A DNA stretch of 64,000 nt, taken from positions 165,910 through 229,909 of the forward strand of contig NZ_JAPNOA010000058.1 in the NCBI RefSeq assembly GCF_026626885.1, read 5' to 3'. Positions within the stretch are counted from its first letter, which is position 1, and the number at the start of each line of letters is the position of its first letter. Source of the stretch: Parathalassolituus penaei (lineage in GTDB: Bacteria; Pseudomonadota; Gammaproteobacteria; Pseudomonadales; Oceanobacteraceae). This document shows positions 30,713-39,044 of this stretch, piece by piece. Position numbers and translations under genes: made by a program. The notes under the pieces were generated by a model. The model had not been told where the DNA came from and ran no database searches. It saw nothing but the letters and a program-made list of their open reading frames with translations.

Positions 30713-31690
30713 ATGCCAGAATATGCGGGTAAGCCTCTGGCCCGGAATCCTGCTGTGAACCTAGACCGCATAGACCTTAACCTGCTGGTATACCTTGATG
30801 TCCTGTTGCGCGAAGGCAGCGTTACCAAAGCTGCACAACAACTGGGTATTACCCAACCTGCCATGTCCAACGGTCTGCGCCGTTTGCGTGATCTTTTTAA
30901 TGACCCCTTGCTGGTTCGCACCTCTGATGGCATGACCGCTACCGAACGTGCCCGTGAATTACAACCCGTGATTCGCAAGGCACTGGGTGAACTGGAAGCG
31001 GCGTTGCAACCGCTTGAAGAGTTTGATGCCAACAGCAGCCACCGGGTGTTTCGTATCATGGTCAGTGATTATGCCGAATCGACACTGGTGCCTGAGCTGG
31101 TAAAACGCCTGCGCTCGCTGGCGCCGGATATCATCCTTGACGTACTGACCCCGTCCGACGTGACCTTCAAGGACGTTGAAGCGGGTAAGGTCGATATGGC
31201 CATCAACCGCTTTGACGAGATGCCGCAGTCGTTCCACCAGATGACGCTCTGGCAGGACGATTTTGTGTGTCTGGTAAACCCGGATCACCCGTCGGCCGAT
31301 CATTTTGATCTGGCAGCTTATCTGGCCAGTAACCATATCTGGGTAAGCAAAACCGGTATGGGGGCGGGCGTGGGGATTGATCCTGATAAAGTGATTCGTC
31401 TGGGCTGGGTGGATAACGCCCTGTCGAAGCTCGGCCACAAACGCCGGATTTCGGTGTTTACCCGTCACTACCAGATGCCGGCACTGCTGGCCCACAACAA
31501 TGATCTGGTGGCGACCCTGCCTCGCAAGGTTGCGGACATGCAGGCGCAAACGGCGAACCTGCTGGTAAAACAACCGCCATTCCCGATTCCGCCATTTGAA
31601 CTGAAAATGGCCTGGTCGCCGCTGGTTCAGCACCACCAGGCGCACCGCTGGTTACGACGTCTGATTGTGGAAGTTGCCCAGTACTGCTGA
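30713..31690 (+). CDS. LysR family transcriptional regulator
   Basis: 325 residues from the ATG at 30713; a GTG at 30755 (just before NLDRIDLNLL) and an ATG at 30578 are alternatives, and the region before NLDRID is not conserved. N-terminal winged HTH: LLREGSVTKAAQQLGITQPAMSNGLRRLRDLF followed by DPLLVRT. C-terminal periplasmic-binding-like inducer domain (about residues 105-315). The DRIDLNLL...PAMSNGLRRLR form resembles the NodD/NahR/LeuO-like subgroup that regulates aromatic or stress genes. It is not divergent from an obvious target gene, so its regulon is unknown. Confidence 0.9.
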   Translation: MPEYAGKPLARNPAVNLDRIDLNLLVYLDVLLREGSVTKAAQQLGITQPAMSNGLRRLRDLFNDPLLVRTSDGMTATERARELQPVIRKALGELEAALQPLEEFDANSSHRVFRIMVSDYAESTLVPELVKRLRSLAPDIILDVLTPSDVTFKDVEAGKVDMAINRFDEMPQSFHQMTLWQDDFVCLVNPDHPSADHFDLAAYLASNHIWVSKTGMGAGVGIDPDKVIRLGWVDNALSKLGHKRRISVFTRHYQMPALLAHNNDLVATLPRKVADMQAQTANLLVKQPPFPIPPFELKMAWSPLVQHHQAHRWLRRLIVEVAQYC

Positions 31691-31710
31691 TAACCGTCAA
31701 TAAGCGCGTC

Positions 31711-31763
31711 ACCCGATTATCGTATTGTAAAGGCAATTGCCATTTTCCAATTGATAATCGGGT
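31711..31763. promoter_or_regulatory. nested inverted repeats upstream of the bacteriohemerythrin gene
   Basis: ACCCGATTATC (31711-31721) and GATAATCGGGT (31753-31763) are a perfect 11-base inverted repeat 31 bases apart, with two CAATTG palindromes (31734-31739 and 31748-31753) inside. The right arm ends nine bases before the start codon. It could be an operator for a dimeric regulator or a leader hairpin. Confidence 0.5.
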
Positions 31764-31771
31764 ATTTGCTG

Positions 31772-32182
31772 ATGATGGACTTTAACGCCTATCCGCTGGT
31801 CGACATGCCGTTCATGAACGAAGAGCATGCCGAATTTATAGCGCTGGTAAACGCGGTGGAACAGGACCTGCGCGATGGGAAATCCGCGCTGGTTTCCCTG
31901 TCGTCCCTGATAGAACACGTTTACGCCCACTTTGCTCACGAAGAAAAAGCCATGTTGGCGGCCAGTTTTCCTCCTTACCCGGTACACAAGTCCGAACATG
32001 AACGGGTATTGAATCTGCTCGACGATCAACTGGCCGCTTATCGCCAGAACCTGGATGCCGATGCGTTGCTGGCTTTTATAACCGCAGATCTGCCGGATTG
32101 GTTTGAGCAGCACCTCGGCACCATGGACCGCGTAACTGCTCGTTACCTGAGTGCCGGTGTTGCCACTCCATGCCATGGCTGA
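31772..32182 (+). CDS. bacteriohemerythrin
   Basis: 136 residues. Single hemerythrin domain with all expected di-iron ligands in place: His19, His53, Glu57/58 (HFAHEEKAM), His72 and His76 (PVHKSEHERV), His114 and Asp119 (DWFEQHLGTMD, including the preceding Trp). Such proteins bind O2 reversibly and serve as oxygen stores, sensors or carriers. Starts at one of two adjacent ATGs (31772/31775). A long inverted repeat overlaps its leader. It follows the LysR gene after about 80 bases; joint control is possible. Confidence 0.9.
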   Translation: MMDFNAYPLVDMPFMNEEHAEFIALVNAVEQDLRDGKSALVSLSSLIEHVYAHFAHEEKAMLAASFPPYPVHKSEHERVLNLLDDQLAAYRQNLDADALLAFITADLPDWFEQHLGTMDRVTARYLSAGVATPCHG

Positions 32183-32212
32183 TCGCCGGGTGTTCCTGAT
32201 CGGACCGGATGT

Positions 32213-33382
32213 TTAATCCAGCGTCACCAGCGGCTGCGGCAGGATAACTGCCTCAGCCTGCTGTTGCAGGGCCTGGATCTGCTGCTGGCTGCTGCTGACT
32301 TCTTCGGGGGTTACCAGCAGGCCAAAACGCACATAAAAACGTTTTTCTTCACTGGCCTGAATGGTTGGCACCAGCCCCAGTGTGCGCTGGTAACGACGGT
32401 TCCAGGCGAAGCTGGTACCCGGCTCAATCCCCACCACATAACCCTGCTGCAGGCTGTCGGTATTTTTCCAGATGGTCAGTACCGGCAAGGTGCTGATATC
32501 CCATGCCACTTCAATACCTTGCTGCTGGTTGGCATTACACATCAAGGCCTGAGTCAGGCCCTGCGCGTTGGCCAGTGGCAGCACGTTAAACACCATTTCA
32601 TCGAAGTCTGCTGTGGGTGCTGGCATCCGGTTCCAGTCGGCCAGTCCGGTGGCGGCGTAGGGGTTAAACGGCGATAACTCGGCAACCGCAACGTGCAGCT
32701 GGCTGTTTTCTTCCAGTATCGGAGTGCCGAAGTTGTTGTGGTAAATCGCCTGATATTCACGGGCATAACTGCCGCGGTTGATCAGATGATCTTCGACATG
32801 AATCCAGGGCTCCGACGGGGTCAGGCACAGTTCGGTATGGACTTCGAAGTTGGTGAACTTGAAGCGTTTTTCATCCACCCGGCCACTGAGGCTGACGCGC
32901 CAGGGGGCCTGTTGCTCGACACGCAGGATCACGTCGTCGGCCGGAGTATTCTGGATACGGCCGTGCAGGGTCAGAAACTCGTTGCCGTCCTGACCGGGAT
33001 GACCCGCCCACTGATAACCACAACGCACCAGCATTTCGTTAAAACCGTCGAGCCAGCCAAGACCGCCGGAGGCTTCCTGATTCACAAACGCCGGGTGCAC
33101 CACTTCCTGCACCGGTGAGTCCCAACCAAATCGCACGTTATGGCGAGAGGCGTCGAGAATGGCCATCGCCCGTGTTGGCACAATACGCAGCTGCTTGTCG
33201 CCAACGGTCAGTGTAATCAGGCGCGAGCCTTGCTGTTTGCCACCGCACAGCAGCTGCTGTTCGATGCGGATATTCACATCCGCCGGTAATCCCATCTGGC
33301 TGGCATCAAGGGCAAACGCGCCAAGATCAATGCCCTGACGGCTGCTGAGGAGGACAATTTCAAAACAGGGAATTGCTGACAT
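32213..33382 (-). CDS. DUF4432 / aldose 1-epimerase-like protein
   Basis: 389 residues from the ATG at 33382 (GGAAG upstream); an open extension to 33463 is unconserved. It matches the DUF4432 group within the galactose-mutarotase fold: GGLGWLDGFNEMLVRCG near residue 95, LHGRIQNTPADDV, then HVEDHLINRG and YHNNFGTPILEE, with the late GIEPGTSFAWNRRYQRTLG block. Members are thought to bind or epimerise a sugar; the substrate is not established. Directly downstream of the yeaD-like gene on the same strand with a ~120-base gap, so two mutarotase-fold genes sit together. Confidence 0.8.
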   Translation of the reverse strand: MSAIPCFEIVLLSSRQGIDLGAFALDASQMGLPADVNIRIEQQLLCGGKQQGSRLITLTVGDKQLRIVPTRAMAILDASRHNVRFGWDSPVQEVVHPAFVNQEASGGLGWLDGFNEMLVRCGYQWAGHPGQDGNEFLTLHGRIQNTPADDVILRVEQQAPWRVSLSGRVDEKRFKFTNFEVHTELCLTPSEPWIHVEDHLINRGSYAREYQAIYHNNFGTPILEENSQLHVAVAELSPFNPYAATGLADWNRMPAPTADFDEMVFNVLPLANAQGLTQALMCNANQQQGIEVAWDISTLPVLTIWKNTDSLQQGYVVGIEPGTSFAWNRRYQRTLGLVPTIQASEEKRFYVRFGLLVTPEEVSSSQQQIQALQQQAEAVILPQPLVTLD

Positions 33383-33500
33383 ATCGGACTTCCGGGCGGC
33401 AAACAAACAGCCCGGAAGCATAATCGGCAAGCGTGATAACCGACATCGGGCTATCTGCATCAACCTTCGTTAATTGTTGCAGACCTGCCGCCAATCGGGT

Positions 33501-34418
33501 TCAGGAACGGCTCAGAGTCAAGGTCATGCTGTGATGTGCACCGGCTGCGAGGGTGACCACGTCATCGGCGGCATTGGCAGTTTCGACACAGAACATGGTT
33601 TGCCAGGCATCCGGCTGGAATTGGCCGAGACGACGGGCCTTGGCAATCCAAGGGTTCCAGACAATACAGCTGGCGCTCTGGTCACAACCCAGCTGCAGGG
33701 TTTGTTGTGGCGTCATCAGCTGCAGGTTCTGGTTGGTGGCTGGAAAGTAGATACGGTCGGTTTCACCGGTGAAGGAAACGTCGCCGGTTTGGGTTTTACG
33801 AACCCAGCCTTCGAGAGTTTCGAGGTATTCACGGCCGTGCAGCCCCCGAAGACGGGTTTGCTGGATGCTGGTGGTCGGGAAATAGGTGTGCAGCGCCTGA
33901 CTGAACGTCAGCGGGGTGGTGCCGGTGTTCAGCGTGGTGAGGCTCATGCGCAGCGAGCGGGCGGTCATCACCCAGCGCGCTTTTACCACGGCGCTGCCGT
34001 TCCAGACGTTGGCGAATTGTTGGCCCGGTTGCAGGGTCATTTCCACTTCGACACGATCTGCAGACTCGTACAGATCACTGATATTCCATACCTGGGTGCG
34101 GGCAAAACCGTGAGCAGGCGGATTGTTGGCCATCTGCAGGTGATCCTGAACACTGGCCGGGTTGCGGTCAGCATTGCCAAACCATGGCCAGCACACCGGG
34201 ATGCCACCACGAACCGAAACACCCTCGACATAATCAGCGCTGTTGCTCAGCCACACCCAGCTGTCTTGCCCGGTTGGAGCAAACTGCAGTAACTGCGCCC
34301 CCTGCAGCAGGATATCGGCACGGAAGGCTGGATGGCGGATTTCCAGACAGGCGAGGGACTTGCGTTGTACCAGCCGGGTAAAGGCGGATTTCGACAGATC
34401 AATCGGGCTTGTGGACAT
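33501..34418 (-). CDS. yeaD: D-hexose-6-phosphate epimerase (YeaD-type mutarotase)
   Basis: 305 residues. Aldose-1-epimerase fold with the YeaD hallmarks SVRGGIPVCWPWFG near residue 70, PAHGFARTQVW with the catalytic His, and SQALHTYFPT with the second His. Interconverts anomers of hexose-6-phosphates such as glucose-6-P. ATG at 34418 with GAAGGAAG upstream. Forms a probable unit with the DUF4432 gene behind it. No sugar transporter or kinase is adjacent; the LamB-type porin is 5 kb away. Confidence 0.9.
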   Translation of the reverse strand: MSTSPIDLSKSAFTRLVQRKSLACLEIRHPAFRADILLQGAQLLQFAPTGQDSWVWLSNSADYVEGVSVRGGIPVCWPWFGNADRNPASVQDHLQMANNPPAHGFARTQVWNISDLYESADRVEVEMTLQPGQQFANVWNGSAVVKARWVMTARSLRMSLTTLNTGTTPLTFSQALHTYFPTTSIQQTRLRGLHGREYLETLEGWVRKTQTGDVSFTGETDRIYFPATNQNLQLMTPQQTLQLGCDQSASCIVWNPWIAKARRLGQFQPDAWQTMFCVETANAADDVVTLAAGAHHSMTLTLSRS

Positions 34419-34490
34419 AGCGGGCTTCCTTCTGCAGCGGGGGCGCCTTTAAGATGGCGTTTTCAGGCGCACACTTTACCGGATTCCTGC

Positions 34491-34958
34491 GTGAACAAAA
34501 GTCAACTGAAACCCCTGTTACTGGCCAGCCTTGATGCTGAAATTGATGCAGCGCTGGCAGCGGCCCAGACCGCCCGTGAAGCGGCGGCTCATGAAGATAA
34601 CCAGCCCGAAAACAAATATGACACCTTCAGCCTGGAAGCGGCTTATCTGGCGCATGGTCAGTCAGAGCGGATTCTGGGTTTGCAGCAGGAGCGTATTCAG
34701 CTGGCCCGTTGGCAAGTGCCGGAGTTTGATGACGACAGCACGGTAGCAACCGGCGCCCTGATTGAACTGGCGGCCAATGGTCAGCAACGTCTGATCTGGA
34801 TTGCGTTACTGGGCGGGCGGATTCTCGATACCGACGAGGGCAACAAGGTACAGGTGATCAGTCAGCAGACGCCGCTGGCGGCACGTTTGCGGGGCTTGGG
34901 TCTGGAGGATGTGCTGGTGCTGGATGGGGTATCGTGGGAGATCGTTGGTCTGCAATAA
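34491..34958 (+). CDS. GreA/GreB-type C-terminal domain protein
   Basis: 155 residues from the GTG at 34491; the frame extends upstream to 34332 into the yeaD antisense region without conservation. An N-terminal helix region with ENKYDTFSLEAAYLAHGQSERI (the pattern of pseudomonad GreAB-like proteins) precedes a small FKBP-like domain ending in LLGGRILDTDEGNKVQVISQQTPLAARLRG. The long coiled-coil finger of true GreA with the acidic tip is not obvious. It may act at RNA polymerase or be an unrelated user of the fold. Converges with aroQ 22 bases away. Confidence 0.7.
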   Translation: MNKSQLKPLLLASLDAEIDAALAAAQTAREAAAHEDNQPENKYDTFSLEAAYLAHGQSERILGLQQERIQLARWQVPEFDDDSTVATGALIELAANGQQRLIWIALLGGRILDTDEGNKVQVISQQTPLAARLRGLGLEDVLVLDGVSWEIVGLQ

Positions 34959-34980
34959 CCAACGATCATCCGGCCCGCCA

Positions 34981-35409
34981 TTAACGGGCGAAGTATTCCA
35001 GAGCGACCTGGTAACCCAGAGTGCCCATACCGGCAATCACGGCTTCCGCGCGCAGGGAAACATAAGAGTGGTGACGGAAGGATTCACGCTTGTGCACGTT
35101 GGAGATATGTACTTCTACCACCGGTGCTTCGAACGCATTCAGGGCATCCAGAATCGCCACAGAGGTGTGAGTATAAGCGGCTGGGTTGATGATAATGCCC
35201 TGGGCTTTTTCACGAGCTTCGTGAATCTTGTCGATGATGGCACCTTCGTGGTTACTCTGGAAAAACTCGATTTCCAGACCCAGAGTGGCAGCGCGGGCAC
35301 GCACCTTGGCTTCGACGTCTGCCAGGGTTTCAGAACCGTAGATTTCTGGCTGGCGTTTGCCCAGCAGGTTCAGGTTCGGGCCGTTTAATACGTAAATAGT
35401 TTTGCTCAC
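34981..35409 (-). CDS. aroQ: 3-dehydroquinate dehydratase, type II
   Basis: 142 residues from the GTG at 35409, which has GGGAGA five bases upstream and gives the typical start before [19 protein letters not shown]. Third step of the shikimate pathway. Type II motifs: catalytic Tyr in [37 protein letters not shown] with the catalytic His, and the C-terminal [11 protein letters not shown]. The accC/accB genes often linked to aroQ in this class are not next to it; two AEC transporters lie upstream instead. Confidence 0.96.
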   Translation of the reverse strand: MSKTIYVLNGPNLNLLGKRQPEIYGSETLADVEAKVRARAATLGLEIEFFQSNHEGAIIDKIHEAREKAQGIIINPAAYTHTSVAILDALNAFEAPVVEVHISNVHKRESFRHHSYVSLRAEAVIAGMGTLGYQVALEYFAR

Positions 35410-35528
35410 AGGTATCTCCCGCAGGGCTTGGTCAAAGGCCGACATTCTGCCCCAGAGCAGGGGCCCTTAACCATGAAATTTGTAGCGTCAGATATGCCCT
35501 GAATCATCGTCGGGCACTCCCATCGGCA

Positions 35529-36548
35529 TTACATGTCGCCCCCTCGCAGACGTGGCCACCCCAGTAACCAGTCCGGGAATACCTCTGTGCCCAATTCCAG
35601 AAAGCCGGTGGCTCCAAACAGCCAGAACGCAAACGAGATGGTAAAAAACGAGGCGATGGTGCCAACCAGCAAGGTCGCCGCCGCGACGCCGTCATAACCG
35701 TATTTGGCCGACAGGATCGGATAGATACTCAGCATCGGCGAACAGGCCATCGCCACCGCGGCTACCTGCAATTGCGGGTCGAAGTCAGGGAAAATCAGCA
35801 GCAGAATCATCATAACCAGCGGGTGCAAAACCAGTTTGCCAACGGCCGGGGTCAGGATTTCCGCCATCGAGCCCTTGAGCGCACTTAACGACAGACCCGC
35901 CAGCATGCCGCCAATGGTAATCAGTGCCAGCGCTCCGGATGCACCGGCGGTCATCTGTACGGCTTTTAATAACGGGCCGGGCAGCTGAATTTCCAGAATG
36001 GATGCCAGCAGACCGGCGGTAATCGACAGACTGACCGGGCTTTTCACCAGCAGGGCCAGGGTTTTGAATACCGACATCAGCACACTGCCTTTGCGATTCT
36101 GGCCGGTCTCTGCCAGCACCAGCGCCAGCGGAATAATCACCGCGTTTTCGATAATCATACAGAGCGCCAGCGCTACAGTTGCGGTCGGGCCAACCAGTGC
36201 AGTCACCAGCGGAAAACCGATATAACCACTGTTGGAACAGGTCGAGGCGAGGGCATTCAGTGTGCTGCTGACAAACGGCTGGCCACGTTTCAGGTGGCAA
36301 TACAGCAACACACCCATAAACAGCCCCACAGAGCCGATGCCGTATAACAGCAGATAGGTGCCGTTCATGACTTCATCAAAGGAGCGCTGTGACAACGACA
36401 CAAAAATCAGCGACGGTAGCAGCACCATAGTTACCAGACGTCCGAGGGTGGGCACCTCGGACGGCTTGAGGATTCCGCGTTTTACCACCAGAAATCCGAT
36501 GGCAATCAGAATAAAGATGGGTGTGGTAACAAACAGGACGTTGAGCAT
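35529..36548 (-). CDS. AEC family transporter (auxin-efflux-carrier-like), copy A
   Basis: 339 residues with about ten hydrophobic helices. AEC/BART-superfamily pattern: an N-terminal FIAIGFLVVKRG-type helix, the mid SNSGYIGFPLV discontinuous helix with conserved Asn and Gly-Phe-Pro, and a second NNN-like segment (PMLSIYPILSAKYG). Bacterial AEC members export or import organic acids such as malate or malonate. ATG at 36548 preceded by GGAGTG. It is tandem with a second AEC gene 27 bases upstream, with the same orientation and domain plan, suggesting an old duplication and a two-gene unit. Confidence 0.88.
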   Translation of the reverse strand: MLNVLFVTTPIFILIAIGFLVVKRGILKPSEVPTLGRLVTMVLLPSLIFVSLSQRSFDEVMNGTYLLLYGIGSVGLFMGVLLYCHLKRGQPFVSSTLNALASTCSNSGYIGFPLVTALVGPTATVALALCMIIENAVIIPLALVLAETGQNRKGSVLMSVFKTLALLVKSPVSLSITAGLLASILEIQLPGPLLKAVQMTAGASGALALITIGGMLAGLSLSALKGSMAEILTPAVGKLVLHPLVMMILLLIFPDFDPQLQVAAVAMACSPMLSIYPILSAKYGYDGVAAATLLVGTIASFFTISFAFWLFGATGFLELGTEVFPDWLLGWPRLRGGDM

Positions 36549-36575
36549 GCAAGGGCACTCCGGCCCTTACGGACC

Positions 36576-37511
36576 TCAGGGTGTTAACATAAGGTACAAC
36601 ACGGCCGACAGCGTAAAGAAGGCCGCAACCGTGGTGCCAAGCAGGGCGCTGGCACAAAAATTTCTCAGTCCGTAGTTACCACCAATAATCGGGTAGATAC
36701 TGAACATCGGCATCGCCGCGAACAGAATGGCGGCCAGCTGCAGGTTGCGATCAAAATCGGGCAACAGCAGCACCAGCGTACACACCATCAATGGGTGCAG
36801 GATCAGCTTGCCACCGGCAACCATACCGATGTCGCGCAGGTCGCTGCGAATCGAGTTGCCAACCAGCGAACCACCAATCACAAACAGGGCTACCGAGGCG
36901 GCGCCATTACCGAGGATCGTCAGGGTCCGGTTGACGAATTCCGGCAGGCTGATGCCCAACGCTGATACCAACAGGCCACATACAATTGACACAATAATCG
37001 GATTGCTGGCCACCCGTTTTACAACCTGAATCACCACTTCATGCATACGGCCGCCATTGGCAGCACCGGATTCCGCCAGCAGCAGCGCCATCGGCAAAAT
37101 CAGAATGTTTTCGACCATAACCGACATGGCCAGCGCATTCAGTGGTGGTGAGTCAAACGCCTGCATAAACACCGGCAACCCCACAAACATGGTGTTTGGC
37201 ATGGTGCTTCCAAGAGCCCGGACGGCACTTTGTGACAGGCTGTTTTTCAGCCACAGACGATACACGAGCACCATGATCAGCTGGGCGGCCAGAGCGCCAC
37301 CGGCGTATACCAGAATGTAGTCCATCACGATGACTTCGGAGAAGTTCATGCGGGCGACAGTGGCAAAGCTCAGGGCTGGCAGCAGGAAATACAGAACCAG
37401 TTTGGCGAGGGCAGGCAAGACATCTCGCGGCAGGAATTCGCTGCGAATGGCCATAAAGCCCATGGCGATAATGGCAAAAATCGGAGTAATGATGGACAGA
37501 ACCGTCAGCAT
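36576..37511 (-). CDS. AEC family transporter (auxin-efflux-carrier-like), copy B
   Basis: 311 residues, about ten membrane helices, and the same layout as the following gene: IAIMGFMAIRSEFLP at the start, MPNTMFVGLPVFM in the first crossover helix, and AAMPMFSIYPIIGGNYGLRN in the second. Homologous to copy A but clearly diverged. Divergent from a TSUP permease with a 380-base gap between. Substrate unknown; dicarboxylate-type substrates are the common assignment for the family. Confidence 0.88.
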   Translation of the reverse strand: MLTVLSIITPIFAIIAMGFMAIRSEFLPRDVLPALAKLVLYFLLPALSFATVARMNFSEVIVMDYILVYAGGALAAQLIMVLVYRLWLKNSLSQSAVRALGSTMPNTMFVGLPVFMQAFDSPPLNALAMSVMVENILILPMALLLAESGAANGGRMHEVVIQVVKRVASNPIIVSIVCGLLVSALGISLPEFVNRTLTILGNGAASVALFVIGGSLVGNSIRSDLRDIGMVAGGKLILHPLMVCTLVLLLPDFDRNLQLAAILFAAMPMFSIYPIIGGNYGLRNFCASALLGTTVAAFFTLSAVLYLMLTP

Positions 37512-37891
37512 GGATGAGCAATCTCGGACTGAATTGGAATAAACCGGACGCTTCCGGCAAACGGCATCCTACAAGGCTGGCCGTTTACACTCATCTTTCC
37601 GGCGATTCGAAATTCGCCGAGTCTATCGGCTTTTGTGAATATGCTCAGGCGGTTGTGGCCCCGTTACACCGGGAACACTGTATTCCGTTTCTGGTATGGA
37701 CTACGTAACTGCAAGCCCACCTTACCATTGGCCAGTGCTGGTGGTATGCGATGTTCCGGATGAAATTTGGATTTCCTATTATTCCGATATTGATATGGAA
37801 TCGGTTTGGGAATGAACTGTTATCGTATTTCGCCCGGCGCTAGAGTGATTTTGCTCTTCGGCTGTCCTGATATTGTCTGCGAGAACCTTTC
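37512..37891. other. divergent intergenic region, AEC / TSUP
   Basis: 380 bases between divergent transporter genes. A near-palindrome ATTCCGATATTGATATGGAAT at 37781-37801 is flanked by CC and CGG; it is a candidate operator. Short frames inside (up to 64 codons) are not convincing. Confidence 0.45.
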
Positions 37892-38662
37892 ATGTCTGAT
37901 CCTTCTGTATTCCAGTTTCTGGGGTTTGGCCCCGGCTTCTGGCTGGTTGCGGCGTTGGCTGTCTTTATTACCGGCGTTTCCAAGTCCGGTTTTGCCGGTG
38001 GTGTGGGGGTGGTTGCTGTGCCCCTTATGTCGTTATTTGTGGATCCGCGCCAGGCGGCCGCCATTATGTTGCCATTACTGATATGTATGGATTTCTTCAG
38101 CGTTCGTATCTGGTACGGCAAGCAGGACAAGCGCCAGCTGAAATTGCTGTTTCCGGCGACGGTAATAGGGGTGCTGATTGGTTATCTGCTGTTTGACTGG
38201 CTGGATGCCAACGTTATTCGAGTAATGGTTGGTTTGCTGGCAATCCTGTTTGCTTTATGGGGGCTGAGCCAGATTAAAGTCGCCGGTGAAACCCGTGCCG
38301 GACATAAAGGCTGGGGACGCTTTTGTGGTGTGCTGACCGGCTTCACCAGTTTTGTGGCGCATGCTGGTGGACCACCGTTGAGCCTTTATATGTTGCCGTT
38401 ACGGTTGCCCCGCGAGACCTATCTGGCCACCGTGGTGATCCTGATGACTGGTGTTAACCTGGTCAAACTGGTCCCGTATGCCGCTCTTGGCCAGTTAAAA
38501 ACCGATAATCTGGCGGCGGCCCTGGTACTGATGCCACTGGCTTTTGTTGGCGTGAAGCTGGGGGTAAAACTGCAGGCGCGTATTAATGACAAACTGTTTT
38601 ACCGCCTGATCTATACCGCATTGATATTGATTGGTATCAAGTTGCTGTACGACGCTTTCTGA
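37892..38662 (+). CDS. TSUP (TauE/SafE) family membrane permease
   Basis: 256 residues with eight predicted helices in two repeats. Repeat signatures: GVSKSGFAGGVGVVAVPLMS in the first half and GFTSFVAHAGGPPLSLYMLP in the second. TSUP proteins move sulfur compounds or organosulfonates across the inner membrane. ATG at 37892. Probably single-gene; the following 380 bases lead to the porin gene. Confidence 0.88.
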   Translation: MSDPSVFQFLGFGPGFWLVAALAVFITGVSKSGFAGGVGVVAVPLMSLFVDPRQAAAIMLPLLICMDFFSVRIWYGKQDKRQLKLLFPATVIGVLIGYLLFDWLDANVIRVMVGLLAILFALWGLSQIKVAGETRAGHKGWGRFCGVLTGFTSFVAHAGGPPLSLYMLPLRLPRETYLATVVILMTGVNLVKLVPYAALGQLKTDNLAAALVLMPLAFVGVKLGVKLQARINDKLFYRLIYTALILIGIKLLYDAF

Positions 38663-39044
38663 GATTACCACTGAGCAAACAATACATGCGTTTTCGGCAT
38701 ACAAGGTTTGTGTCGAATATGGCCAACCAGACGAGTGGACGGTGTATCAGTTTGATGAAACGGGCTTTTACGCTTGTCGAGTGGCTAATTGAGCCAGCTG
38801 CCAGAATTCATGTTACGGCATGTGTCGCCTTATTTTTGCGTGTAATTGAGGGGTGAAAATTTGTTACGCATATCTAAAATCGTATGCAATTTGGCTAAAG
38901 TTTTATTTAGGCTTCGGGAACAAAATAATTAGTATCGACCGGGCTGATAAGGAAGCAGGTATGACAACCCGGTTTCACCAGAGTTCATCCCCGCGATGAT
39001 CTGCTGCTTCCACCTGACCGACTATAAAAACAAAGAGAGCTAAA
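38663..39044. other. leader region of the LamB-type porin gene
   Basis: 382 bases, AT-rich toward the porin. I see no confident promoter hexamers and no clear MalT, CRP or LacI-type operator; no gene is supported. Confidence 0.4.
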
